From: Acetatifactor sp.
Lineage (GTDB): Bacteria > Bacillota > Clostridia > Lachnospirales > Lachnospiraceae
Length of the DNA stretch: 64,000 nt
Assembly (NCBI GenBank): GCA_024693365.1
Contig: JAILLF010000043.1
Span: forward strand, 1-64,000
Direction of reading: 5' to 3'
Shown here piece after piece: positions 17,421-26,227 of the stretch (the first letter of the stretch is position 1; the number at the start of each line of letters is the position of its first letter). Below the pieces are notes generated by a model. That model made no database searches. It was not told where the DNA came from and saw nothing but the letters and a program-made list of their open reading frames with translations. Position numbers and translations under genes: made by a program.

Positions 17421-18464
17421 CTCCCAGAGTCCGTTGAGGTAGGTGGCGCCGAGTGCCCTATCGTAAAGACCATAGCCAGGCATTGCCACCTCGTCCCAGA
17501 TCATGCGTCCGTGATCAGGACGGATGGGTCCTTCGAAACCAATGTCGTAAAGGGCGAGCATGATCTCGTACATGTCGAACGTGCCGTCGCTGGAAAGATG
17601 TGCGGACTCCTCGAAATCAGTGGGAGAGTTAAACTTCAGGTTACGAACGTGTGCAAAGTGGATACGGCCTTTCAGGGAACGGATCATGTCGGGAAGATCG
17701 TTTTCCAGGTTGGTGCCGTAGGAGCCGGAACAGAAAGTCACGCCATTGTGTGGATTGTCCACCATCTTCATCATCCGGAGAATGTTCTGCTTGTTGATGA
17801 TGATGCGGGGAAGACCGAAGACGCTCCAGGCGGGATCGTCCGGATGAATCGCCATGTTGATGTCATACTTGTCACAGACGGGCATGATACGCTCAAGGAA
17901 ATACTTCAAGTTTGCAAAGAGCTTCTCGTCATCCACGTCCTTATACATTTCGAAGAGCTCCTTGATGTGTGCCATGCGCTCAGGCTCCCAGCCGGGAAGG
18001 ATGGCACCGTTGGAGTCACCGCTGATGGAAGCGAACATGTCCTCGGGATTTAAGGCGTCTACGGCTTCCTGCGTATAAGCGAGAACCGTGGATCCGTCGG
18101 GACGAACGCGGGCAAGCTCCGTTCTGGTCCAGTCGAAGACGGGCATGAAATTGTAGCATACCATGTGGATGCCGGCCTGTCCAAGACGCTCCAACGTGGT
18201 AATATAATTGTCGATGTATTTGTCGCGGTCAGGCGTGCCCACCTTGATGGCGTCGTGAACGTTCACGCTCTCAATGCCAACGAGCTGAAGTCCGGCGTCC
18301 TCAATTTCCTTTTTGAGGGCGAGAATGTCCTCCATCTCCCAAACCTCACCCGGCGCCGTGCCGTAAAGGGTGGAGATCACGCCGGTCACCCCGGGGATCT
18401 GACGGATCTGTTTCAAAGTAACCGTGTCGTACTTGCTGCCATACCAGCGCAAAGTCATCTGCAT
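17397..18464 (-). CDS. uxuA: mannonate dehydratase
   Basis: Dehydrates D-mannonate to 2-keto-3-deoxygluconate, the step after UxuB. The 355-residue protein starts at 18464, where AGGAGG lies 8 bases upstream on the - strand; the frame is open further up but that part is untranslated leader and promoter. It begins MQMTLRWYGSKYDTVTL as usual for UxuA. HPDDPAWSVFGLPRI supplies metal-binding and active-site residues, with GSYGTN, IHFAHVRN and RPDHGRMIW later in the chain. The product feeds KdgK and Eda, encoded at 48-50 kb. A divergent AraC regulator sits 190 bases upstream. Confidence 0.94.
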   Translation of the reverse strand: MQMTLRWYGSKYDTVTLKQIRQIPGVTGVISTLYGTAPGEVWEMEDILALKKEIEDAGLQLVGIESVNVHDAIKVGTPDRDKYIDNYITTLERLGQAGIHMVCYNFMPVFDWTRTELARVRPDGSTVLAYTQEAVDALNPEDMFASISGDSNGAILPGWEPERMAHIKELFEMYKDVDDEKLFANLKYFLERIMPVCDKYDINMAIHPDDPAWSVFGLPRIIINKQNILRMMKMVDNPHNGVTFCSGSYGTNLENDLPDMIRSLKGRIHFAHVRNLKFNSPTDFEESAHLSSDGTFDMYEIMLALYDIGFEGPIRPDHGRMIWDEVAMPGYGLYDRALGATYLNGLWEAICKSHK

Positions 18465-18519
18465 GTTTTTATCCTCCTGATCAATGATTATACGTTCTTG
18501 GTTCGTAAGCGAAAAACAC

Positions 18520-18548
18520 TTGCGTCCAGCTTTTGTTCTTAGTATAAT
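18520..18548 (+). promoter_or_regulatory. promoter of the AraC gene, overlapping the uxuA promoter region
   Basis: TTGCGT (18520-18525), a 17-base spacer and TATAAT (18543-18548) on the + strand. On the - strand a TATACT (18546-18541) overlaps the same bases and could be the -10 of uxuA, though its -35 is poor, as expected for an activator-dependent promoter. Confidence 0.6.
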
Positions 18549-18654
18549 CAAACCATAAATGCAAGAAAAGAATATATATTGCTGGAAATCATGTAAAAAT
18601 TGCTACTCTGGGAGATGGCGTGGATGGAATGATTTCATGAAGTGAGGATGCAGA

Positions 18655-19530
18655 ATGGAAAATGACAGACGGACAAAGGGGAAAATACGGCGATTACCGG
18701 CAACGGAAGAACGACAGTATCTGATCGATGGGGATTATGAAGCCTATGAGAAGGAAGGCGTGCCGACGGGAGCCATGGCCTTTCATTATCATAATTTTTA
18801 CGAAATTCTTTACGTGCTGGAGGGAGAGTATTCCTCCATGGTGGAAAACCAAAGCTATCACTTGCACAAGGGCGATTTTTTGCTGATCGATCAAAACGTT
18901 ATGCATAAGTATCAGCCTACGGAGGGAAAAAATGAGAATTCCAGGCGCATCATATTGTGGGTGACGGGAGCCTTCCTGAAAAGTCTTTCAGACGGGGAAC
19001 TGGACCTGACGGAATGCTTCCGCCTGCAGGATTCCAGGGCATGGCACTTTCCCGTTTACTATGAGGAAATGCTTCGCGGGTATCTCCTAAAGCTTGCCAT
19101 GGACGGCGCATCCACGGGGATCCGTCGTGCCATGGACAGAGGATATCTGACGCTGTTTTTTGCACACTTGAATCTTCTTTGCGGCAGAAAGGAATCGCTG
19201 CTCTCAGGGGAGTACGTTGCGGAGCATCCGCTCGTGGAGCAGGTAAATGCATACGTGGAAGCGCATCTGGAGGAGAACATCACGCTGGAGCAGCTTGCGG
19301 AATGCGTGCACGTGAGCAAGTATCATTTTCTCCGGAAATTTAAGGAGCTGACGGGCGTGACGGCGCATGCCTTTGTCATGAACAAGAGGCTGATCCGTGC
19401 ATGTGAATTGCTGCAAAAAGGCGAGAGCGTGACAACGGCATACCAGAAAACGGGTTTTGGAGACTATTCCGTTTTCCTGAGAAATTTCCGGGATGCCTTT
19501 GGCATATCACCGGGCAAGTATCGGAGTTGA
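18655..19530 (+). CDS. AraC-family regulator with N-terminal cupin, likely hexuronate regulator
   Basis: A 291-residue transcription factor. Residues ~40-115 form a cupin sensor (FHYHNFYEILYVLEGEYS, HKGDFLLIDQNVMHKY). Residues ~190-291 form two helix-turn-helix units: ITLEQLAECVHVSKYHFLRKF and VTTAYQKTGFGDYSVFLRNF, ending FGISPGKYRS as AraC proteins do. It is divergent from uxuA across a shared promoter region, so it most likely senses a uronate intermediate and controls uxuA and perhaps uxuB. The effector is not known. A GTGAGG ribosome binding site precedes the ATG. Confidence 0.9.
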   Translation: MENDRRTKGKIRRLPATEERQYLIDGDYEAYEKEGVPTGAMAFHYHNFYEILYVLEGEYSSMVENQSYHLHKGDFLLIDQNVMHKYQPTEGKNENSRRIILWVTGAFLKSLSDGELDLTECFRLQDSRAWHFPVYYEEMLRGYLLKLAMDGASTGIRRAMDRGYLTLFFAHLNLLCGRKESLLSGEYVAEHPLVEQVNAYVEAHLEENITLEQLAECVHVSKYHFLRKFKELTGVTAHAFVMNKRLIRACELLQKGESVTTAYQKTGFGDYSVFLRNFRDAFGISPGKYRS

Positions 19531-19535
19531 CGATT

Positions 19536-19612
19536 GTTCGGAAACGTGACAGCAGACACGTCCCCGTGACACGTTCGGAAACGTGACAGCAGACACGTCC
19601 CCGTGACACGTT
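19536..19612. repeat. two tandem copies of a 37-base repeat between convergent genes
   Basis: Two identical 37-base units occupy 19536-19572 and 19573-19609, and GTT, the first bases of a third unit, follows. Each unit holds ACGTG and CACGT separated by eight bases, so each can fold into a small hairpin, and an ACGTCCCCGTG core. No T-run is present. Confidence 0.85.
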
Positions 19613-20903
19613 AGTAGGCGCCGGGTTCGGAGATGCGGGAGATGCCGGTATAGATTTCTGAGACCTTATACCAGGTGGCGTAATCCGTGACGCCAGTTGC
19701 AGGCAGACCGAAGATTCGCTGGAAAATCCGGACGCTGTTGGCAGTGAGGGGACCATAAATCCCGTCCTCTGAAAGCGTCGGTACGGCAGGATAGTTTTGC
19801 GCGATGCGGTTTAGCTGGTTTTGAAGCTGGCGGACCTTATCACCGCGGGATCCGTTTTGAAGCGCATATCCGGGATAAGAGGAGGGCACGCCGGAGATTT
19901 GCTGCGCAGAATTTAAATATAGGTCATTGCCAAAATAATACCGCAGAATCTCGATGGCGCTGTAGCCCTCATCGGCCAAATACCGGGAGCCCCATTGGCT
20001 TAGGCCGCGGCAGGTGGCTTTTTTGCCGTCGCAGTAAGCGGTAAAGATCGGCTGGCGCACGCCCGGGCGGGAGAGGTAGTTGGCAAAGACGTTGTCTACG
20101 ATCTGGTCAACGTTCTCGTAGGTATTTCTGCCCTTGACCCATTTCTGGTCATATGCCGTCGAAGAAGTAATTGTGAAATTATAGCCTTTGGACCGGTACC
20201 ATTCCACGTAGACGCGGTTTAGCGTAAAGGATTGGATGGCAAGCACGTTTGCGAGAATTGCGGCTTCCGGCCAGGTGGAATAGATCTCGTTTGCAGCCAC
20301 GTTTTTAATATAATCTTTGTAGCGCACGTAATAATTGGGGGCAGTTGAGTCCGCGGGGACGCCGTCGTGAACGATGACGTATTCCGGAATCACGACGCGG
20401 CTCAGGACAATCTCACCGGTATCCGGCAAAGGTTTGATTTCTTCTTCGGGGAGCTTTGGGGGATACTCTCCATACAGTGCGTGGGCTGGAATGACGTAGA
20501 TCTCTTCCCCGCCTGACGTTTCGGGCAGGAAAAGAGGGCGAAGGCGGATTGTTTGGAGGGCCAGTTCCCCCGGAAGAATCTGGATGCCGTCGACGAGCGC
20601 CGTTTCATAATCCGGCACCGTGACGGAAACGCTTACCTGCGCATAGGGCTGTGGCTGGTCAGGAGCGAGCGAGAGAGAAACGTTTGGTGCCGGAATGGAA
20701 ATGACTTTGGTCTGACCGGATTCATCCGTGGTCACGGTATCAATGGTTTGCCCGGAATCTCCCGTAAAAGAAACGCGGACAAGCGCACCTTGAATGGGCA
20801 ATAGCCCCAAGGAGGAAGTGATCATGATTTTTAGCGTCCCGACAGACGCCGCGGCGGGAAAAACCGGAGCCAGGGGGACGTCAGGAATTTCAAGGTTGGT
20901 CAT
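19611..20903 (-). CDS. SpoIID-like protein with peptidoglycan-binding domain
   Basis: A 430-residue protein with three parts. Residues ~20-125 are beta-rich and look like a carboxypeptidase-regulatory/Ig-like fold. Residues ~190-345 match the SpoIID/LytB family (YYVRYKDYIKNVAANEIYSTWP, AILANVLAIQSFTLNRVY, GLSQWGSRYLADEGYSAIEILRYYFG). Residues ~355-425 are a peptidoglycan-binding type 1 repeat (GSRGDKVRQLQNQLNRI, DGIYGPLTANSVRIFQ). SpoIID proteins are lytic transglycosylases acting on denuded glycan strands in sporulation. There is no signal peptide or membrane segment, which is odd for a wall enzyme and suggests a spore-specific or mother-cell role. Monocistronic and convergent with the AraC gene. 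Confidence 0.8.
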   Translation of the reverse strand: MTNLEIPDVPLAPVFPAAASVGTLKIMITSSLGLLPIQGALVRVSFTGDSGQTIDTVTTDESGQTKVISIPAPNVSLSLAPDQPQPYAQVSVSVTVPDYETALVDGIQILPGELALQTIRLRPLFLPETSGGEEIYVIPAHALYGEYPPKLPEEEIKPLPDTGEIVLSRVVIPEYVIVHDGVPADSTAPNYYVRYKDYIKNVAANEIYSTWPEAAILANVLAIQSFTLNRVYVEWYRSKGYNFTITSSTAYDQKWVKGRNTYENVDQIVDNVFANYLSRPGVRQPIFTAYCDGKKATCRGLSQWGSRYLADEGYSAIEILRYYFGNDLYLNSAQQISGVPSSYPGYALQNGSRGDKVRQLQNQLNRIAQNYPAVPTLSEDGIYGPLTANSVRIFQRIFGLPATGVTDYATWYKVSEIYTGISRISEPGAY

Positions 20904-20973
20904 AAGATTTTCTCACAGAGCCTTTTTCGTTACTTTATGCAGATTTTCCAGATGCGTGACGATGGGAAAAGGA

Positions 20974-21002
20974 TTGAAAAAATGACAAGATTATATTAGT
21001 AT
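20974..21002 (+). promoter_or_regulatory. promoter of the ABC exporter pair
   Basis: TTGAAA (20974-20979), 17-base spacer, TAGTAT (20997-21002); the ATG follows 36 bases later, after AAGGAGG. Confidence 0.6.
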
Positions 21003-21038
21003 AGTATTTAAGGATTTTGACGGATAAGGAGGAAAACC

Positions 21039-21740
21039 ATGAACGATCTGTTAGTGCTTAGCAACGTATCGAAGAATTACGGATATGGGAAACTGGCTGT
21101 AAACAACGTTTCCATTACCCTTCCGAGAGGCAAGATTATTGGACTTTTGGGGCCAAATGGCAGCGGTAAGACAACGATGATCAAGATGATCAACGGATTG
21201 CTCCAGCCAACGGAGGGCGAAATCCGGTTTTTGGGAGAGAAAATCGGACCGGAAAGCAAGGCAAGGATTTCTTATCTTCCGGACCGCACGTATCTTTCTC
21301 CCAGCGACACCATCTCGAGCATTTTGGATTATTTTGAGGACTTCTATGAGGATTTCTCACGAGAGAGAGCCGTAAAGATGCTGGAAGACCTCCAGATTGA
21401 TCCACGTGCCAAGATGAAAACGCTTTCCAAGGGTACCAAGGAGAAGGTGCAGCTCATTTTGGTCATGAGCCGGGAGGCGGATCTTTACGTGCTGGACGAG
21501 CCCATTGCAGGCGTGGATCCGGCAGCCAGAGATTACATTTTGCGAACTATATTAAATAATTACCATCAGAATGCTTCCATCTTGATCTCCACGCATCTGA
21601 TCAGCGACATTGAACAGGTATTGGACGAGGTAATCTTTATGCGCGACGGACGGTTGATCCTGTATGGTTCCGCACCGCAGATCCGGGAGCAACAGGGTAA
21701 GTCCGTGGATGCATACTTTAGGGAGGTGTTCGCATGTTAG
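21039..21740 (+). CDS. ABC transporter ATP-binding protein
   Basis: Nucleotide-binding subunit of an exporter-type ABC system, 233 residues. Walker A is GPNGSGKTT, the signature is LSKGTKEK (the LSxG form common in bacitracin/ABC-2 type systems), Walker B is LYVLDEPIAGVDP and the switch His is in STHLISDIEQ. DRTYLSPSDTISSILDYFEDFYEDFS is the region that contacts the permease. The permease start lies inside its last codons (7-base overlap), so the two are co-translated. There is no GntR gene beside it, although such pairs often have one. The cargo is unknown. Confidence 0.9.
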   Translation: MNDLLVLSNVSKNYGYGKLAVNNVSITLPRGKIIGLLGPNGSGKTTMIKMINGLLQPTEGEIRFLGEKIGPESKARISYLPDRTYLSPSDTISSILDYFEDFYEDFSRERAVKMLEDLQIDPRAKMKTLSKGTKEKVQLILVMSREADLYVLDEPIAGVDPAARDYILRTILNNYHQNASILISTHLISDIEQVLDEVIFMRDGRLILYGSAPQIREQQGKSVDAYFREVFAC

Positions 21741-22600
21741 GAAAATTATTTAAACATGAATTCCGACGCATTGGCAAGATGGCCAGCCTGCTTTTGGCGG
21801 TATTCTTTGGAGTTACCGTTTTTGGTGCAATTTATCTTGTATCTCCGCTATTTCACAGCATTATTGATGCCGGCAACAATTCCAGCATGGCGTTAACCGT
21901 GGTGAGCGGAATTATAGCCCTGCTTGGCCTTCTTTCCTATATGCTCATGTTGGTTGGACTGAGTTTTGGATTTATCATTTATCTTGGATTCCGTTTCTAT
22001 CGCAGCATGTATTCCGATGAGGGATATCTGACGAATACCCTTCCGGTGAAATCTTCCCATCTTATCATCGCAAAGATTGCTGCGGGCGGTATCTGGATGC
22101 TGATCATGACGCTGGCATTATATGTTTTTGTGGGCTTCTTGGTCATTGTTGGCTATTCACAGATGAGGGGAATTGGTCTCTTCGACGTGATAACCTTCTT
22201 TAGGGAAGCGCTTAATATGTTTGTTGAACTTGTGAAAGAAGTCGCAGACTATGACTTTTCCACGTCATGGATTTTATTGATTTGCATGACGATCATCTCC
22301 CCTTTTGCTACCTTAAGCATTTTGTTTGGTGCGCTTACTTTGGGACAGTATTCGTGGAAGAATAAAGGACTTATGGGAATTTTGGCATTTATTGGCGTGA
22401 GGATCGCAATGTCAATCTTTAGCGGCATACTGAGCCTTGGCATTACCATGTTTCGCACGAATGCGGGAAACGATCCTGAACTCATGTTTATGCTGGCAAA
22501 TGACAAGTATTTAGTCAATCTTTTAGCCCAAATTATTTTTGCATGTCTTCTGTTTTTCTGGTCCATTCACGTGGTGAGCGACCGATTGAACATGGAGTAG
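21734..22600 (+). CDS. ABC-2 type permease partner
   Basis: A 288-residue membrane protein with about six hydrophobic segments, starting after GGGAGG inside the ATPase gene. The opening MLGKLFKHEFRRIGKM is the usual amphipathic start of small ABC-2 permeases, and the text SDEGYLTNTLPVKSSHLIIAK between segments 2 and 3 is typical of the group. It forms an exporter with the preceding ATPase. Substrate unknown; antimicrobial peptide resistance or lipid-linked export are common in relatives. Confidence 0.85.
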   Translation: MLGKLFKHEFRRIGKMASLLLAVFFGVTVFGAIYLVSPLFHSIIDAGNNSSMALTVVSGIIALLGLLSYMLMLVGLSFGFIIYLGFRFYRSMYSDEGYLTNTLPVKSSHLIIAKIAAGGIWMLIMTLALYVFVGFLVIVGYSQMRGIGLFDVITFFREALNMFVELVKEVADYDFSTSWILLICMTIISPFATLSILFGALTLGQYSWKNKGLMGILAFIGVRIAMSIFSGILSLGITMFRTNAGNDPELMFMLANDKYLVNLLAQIIFACLLFFWSIHVVSDRLNME

Positions 22601-22637
22601 GATTTTGACGTAACGTTGATTTGGGAGGGCTTGAAAA

Positions 22638-25600
22638 ATGAGAGAAGTCATAGATGAGGTCCTTAGCGGGAATTTTGGCAGCGAAACGGGATCCCTTGAT
22701 TTTTCGCAGGCAACCATGGAACTATCCGTCTATCCGGGAGAAGAATACGAGGGAAGCTTTCAGATTTATGGGGAAAACGATGCTCTGATAAAGGGCCGTG
22801 TTTTCTCCACGGATTATCGCGTGGAATGCCTCACCCCGGAATTTGTCGGCAGGGATGCCGGGATTTCATACGTCCTTCACGGCTCATGCCTGGAAACGGG
22901 TGAGGTGGTCAAGGGCGCTTTTCGCGTGATTAGTAATCTGGGAGAATATTCCCTGCCCTATGAGGTGACATGTGAGGACGGATGGCCGGAAACCTCTTTG
23001 GGTACGGTTCAAACCCTAACGGATTTTGCAAATCTTGCCAAGGGAAATTGGCAGGAGGCCGTGTCTCTTTTTTATTCGGATTCTTTTCTTAAGATCCTTG
23101 AGAATGATAATCCCCAAAGTATTCCCATATATTATGGCCTGGCAGCCTATCCGGGACGGGAACAGAACATGGAAGAATTCCTGATCCACGCAGGGAAGAA
23201 GCAGTACGTGGAGTTTTTGACGGAGACGCCGCAGGTCACGGTGGAAATGCAACAGGCCGAAGGCGAGTGGCATCTCATGGAGCAGGAGCTTTCGGTGACG
23301 AGGAGCGGCTGGGGCTACGTGGCACTCAACGTGGAGGCAGACGGAGAGTTCCTTGTGTTGGAGAAGTCACTTCTTGTGGAAGAAGATTTTCTGGGAAATT
23401 ACGCCAGGATTCCCTTCTACGTGGATCCAATAAAATTAAAGCCGGGGATCAATCACGGGAAGTTAGTTTTTTATAATTCCTTTACGAGTTTTGAAGTCAG
23501 CGTGACCGTAAAAAATGGCATGGCACGTTTGGTGAATCAGGCAAGACTTCATTGGGATCAGACAATCGTGAAGATCATGCGGACCTATGAGCGTTTCCGC
23601 ACCCGCAAGATGGGACTGGCAAATTGGCTGGACCAGACGCGGGAACAGGTGGACAAGCTGATCGCCATGAATGAGGAGGATCCCATGCCTTGTCTGTTTA
23701 AGGCACAGATTCTGATCACGCAGGACAGCCAGAATGAGGCACAGTGGTTACTGTCGCACGCCGTGGACCTTATGGAGAGGCAGCCGGACGTCGATGAGGA
23801 GTTATGGGCATATTACCTTTATCTCACCACGCTTCTCAGCAGGGATGAGGAAGAAATCTTAAAGGTGACGGATGAGGTGGAACAGCTCTACCGCAAGAAT
23901 CCGGAATCCTGGAGGATCGCATGGCTCTTACTGTATCTTTCTGCGGAGTTTATGGATAAACCTGCGGAAAAGCTCCGTTTCATGGAAAAGCAATTTGAGC
24001 GCGGATGCCGCAGTTTTGTCATTTACGTCGAAGCATTACAGGCATATCTTGGCAATCCAGCACTTTTGAGAAAGCTTGGCGAGTTTGAAAGACAGGTGCT
24101 TTACTATGGCATCCGCAAGGATTATTTCAGTCCGGACCTCGCGGAACGCTTTTTGGGGTTGCTGGCGAAGGACAAAGACTATTCGCCGATTCTATGCAGA
24201 ATACTGGAAAGACTCTATCGCAAACGGAAGGATGCGCGCATCGTGCAGCACCTGTGCGAGCTTTTCGTCCGGGGCGGCATTCTTGGACCGAAGGCTTTGC
24301 CTTGGTACGAAAAGGGAGTGGAGGAACAGCTCCGTATCACGAACCTTTACGAATCCTTCATGTCTTCCATTGATCCGGAGGAGAGAAAGAGCTTGCCCAA
24401 GGCAGCAGTATTGTATTTCTCTTACCAGAATAAATTGGATCAGGACCGCACCGCCTTTTTGTATGACTACGTGCTGGACAATAAGGTTTTGTATGCTGAC
24501 GTCTATGATAAATACGTGCTGCGGTGCAGGGATTTTGTGAATGACCAGATTGCAAAAGGAAGGATCAATCGCCATTTGGCACGCATCTATTCCCGGATGC
24601 TGACGCCGGAGGTGATCAGCGAACAAAATGCTGACGTCCTGATCAGGCTCCTGTTTACCGTGAAGGTCCGCGTGAAGGACGAACGGATGAAGAAATTGAT
24701 CGTCTTTGCGAAGGGAAGCATGATCGGCATGGAGTACCCGCTGATCGGCGGGGAGACGCTGGCACCGGTCTATGGCGAAGACAGTACGCTGATTTTCGAG
24801 GATGCCTTTGGGAACCGGTTTGCTGATGAAATTTCTTTTGAGACGGAGCGTTACCTGAAACCGGACCTTTTCCTGGAGGGATTGGAAAACAAGAACATGC
24901 AGTCTCCGGAGTTTGACTTATACCTGCTAAATAAAACCGGGGATGAGCCCTTAGGGGACGAGTTGGCCGAGAAGGCGATCGGTCTTTGTTCATGGGAAGG
25001 ATTGGAGACGGGAAAGAAATCGCAGATTTGCCTTCGTCTGTTAAAGCAATTCTTTGAAGGGGCACAGCCAGAGAGAATGGATGAGCTCTTTGGAATCATG
25101 AAGGCTTTGCCGCTCACGCTCACGCAGCGCATGGAAGCGGCTAAGTACGCCGTGCTTCGTGGTGATTATGAAATTCCCTACGCATGGATGCAGGAGTTTG
25201 GTCCGTATTTTATGGATGGTAATACGCTGGCAAGGCTTTTGGGGAATCTTTTGGCGGGCGGATGCAGCGAGGAGCCGAGCATCACTGCGGCAGTGACGTA
25301 TCTCTTCCGCAGGGGAAAGGCGAGCGCACTCGCCTTAGATTATCTGAGCAAATACGGTGAGGGACGGCTGAAGGATCTCAGGGATCTTTGGAAGGAGATG
25401 CGGGAGAATTCCCTTGACGTTACGGCGTTGGAAGAAAGAATCCTGATTCAGATGATTTTCTCGGGTGCCTATGTTGCCGAGCGGTCTGAGATTTTTGAAG
25501 AATACTACAAAAATGCGGGGGAATCCTCCGTGATCAAGGCTTACGTCATTCAGGGCAGTTATGATTACTTTGTCAAGGAGCGGACGACGGATTCCATTTG

Positions 25601-26207
25601 TTTTCGCGTCATGCTGGATGGCGCGCGGTGGGAGTCGAACCTTCCAAAGGTATGTAAGCTGGCCTTTCTAAAGCATTACGCGGAGAACCCTTCCGAAGTT
25701 TCCAGGGAAGTGGACGGCGCGCTGGACGCGTTCCTTCGGGAAATGATGGCGGAGAAGATCCATTTCGAGTTTTATCACAAGCTAAGACATCAAAGGCATC
25801 TCTTGGGTGAACTGGCGGACAAGTGCCTTGTGGAATACCGCACAAAACCTGGCGGACGCGCCCGGATCCATTACGTGATAACGAAGGATGGCGAAAAGGG
25901 TCAGGAATACCTGTCTGAGAACATGAGAGACGTATTCTGCGGAATCTGTTGCCGGGAATTTGTGTTGTTCTTTGGCGAGACGCTGCAGTATTACGTGACG
26001 GAAGAGATTGGCGGGGAAGAGACCATGACGGTTTCGGGAACGCTTCAGTGCCGTGAAACGGATGCAGATGCCGCGGGAACAATGTACGGCATGATCAATG
26101 ACATGGTCATGAGTCAGGGCATGCAGGACGGGGATGCACTGGATGAAGCATTGGAACACTATTATTTTAAGGAGTTTTGCGGCGAAAGCCTGTTCACTTT
26201 GCGATAG
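22638..26207 (+). CDS. giant DUF5717-type protein, beta-domain plus long helical repeat array
   Basis: A 1189-residue soluble protein starting after GGGAGGG. I recognise it as the DUF5717 family, which is frequent in Lachnospiraceae and has no known function; the family number is from memory. Residues ~10-125 look like an Ig-like beta domain (LDFSQATMELSVYPGEEYEG, EYSLPYEVTCEDGW). A second beta-rich domain covers ~190-300. From ~305 to ~680 the sequence is helical with repeat-like units (DQTREQVDKLIAMNEEDPMP, KAQILITQDSQNEAQWLLSHA) that resemble TPR. A second beta insert near 690-740 (GGETLAPVYGEDSTLIFED) and more helices follow to the end. There is no signal peptide, membrane segment or catalytic motif. 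It is followed within 20 bases by the actin/Hsp70-fold gene, so they are one operon. A scaffold role is inference. Confidence 0.72.
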   Translation: MREVIDEVLSGNFGSETGSLDFSQATMELSVYPGEEYEGSFQIYGENDALIKGRVFSTDYRVECLTPEFVGRDAGISYVLHGSCLETGEVVKGAFRVISNLGEYSLPYEVTCEDGWPETSLGTVQTLTDFANLAKGNWQEAVSLFYSDSFLKILENDNPQSIPIYYGLAAYPGREQNMEEFLIHAGKKQYVEFLTETPQVTVEMQQAEGEWHLMEQELSVTRSGWGYVALNVEADGEFLVLEKSLLVEEDFLGNYARIPFYVDPIKLKPGINHGKLVFYNSFTSFEVSVTVKNGMARLVNQARLHWDQTIVKIMRTYERFRTRKMGLANWLDQTREQVDKLIAMNEEDPMPCLFKAQILITQDSQNEAQWLLSHAVDLMERQPDVDEELWAYYLYLTTLLSRDEEEILKVTDEVEQLYRKNPESWRIAWLLLYLSAEFMDKPAEKLRFMEKQFERGCRSFVIYVEALQAYLGNPALLRKLGEFERQVLYYGIRKDYFSPDLAERFLGLLAKDKDYSPILCRILERLYRKRKDARIVQHLCELFVRGGILGPKALPWYEKGVEEQLRITNLYESFMSSIDPEERKSLPKAAVLYFSYQNKLDQDRTAFLYDYVLDNKVLYADVYDKYVLRCRDFVNDQIAKGRINRHLARIYSRMLTPEVISEQNADVLIRLLFTVKVRVKDERMKKLIVFAKGSMIGMEYPLIGGETLAPVYGEDSTLIFEDAFGNRFADEISFETERYLKPDLFLEGLENKNMQSPEFDLYLLNKTGDEPLGDELAEKAIGLCSWEGLETGKKSQICLRLLKQFFEGAQPERMDELFGIMKALPLTLTQRMEAAKYAVLRGDYEIPYAWMQEFGPYFMDGNTLARLLGNLLAGGCSEEPSITAAVTYLFRRGKASALALDYLSKYGEGRLKDLRDLWKEMRENSLDVTALEERILIQMIFSGAYVAERSEIFEEYYKNAGESSVIKAYVIQGSYDYFVKERTTDSICFRVMLDGARWESNLPKVCKLAFLKHYAENPSEVSREVDGALDAFLREMMAEKIHFEFYHKLRHQRHLLGELADKCLVEYRTKPGGRARIHYVITKDGEKGQEYLSENMRDVFCGICCREFVLFFGETLQYYVTEEIGGEETMTVSGTLQCRETDADAAGTMYGMINDMVMSQGMQDGDALDEALEHYYFKEFCGESLFTLR

Positions 26208-26227
26208 GGCTCTTGGGAGGACGGAAA

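Noticed and set aside
19536..19612. 37-base repeats as a CRISPR array
   Set aside because: Only two full units and no spacer between them.
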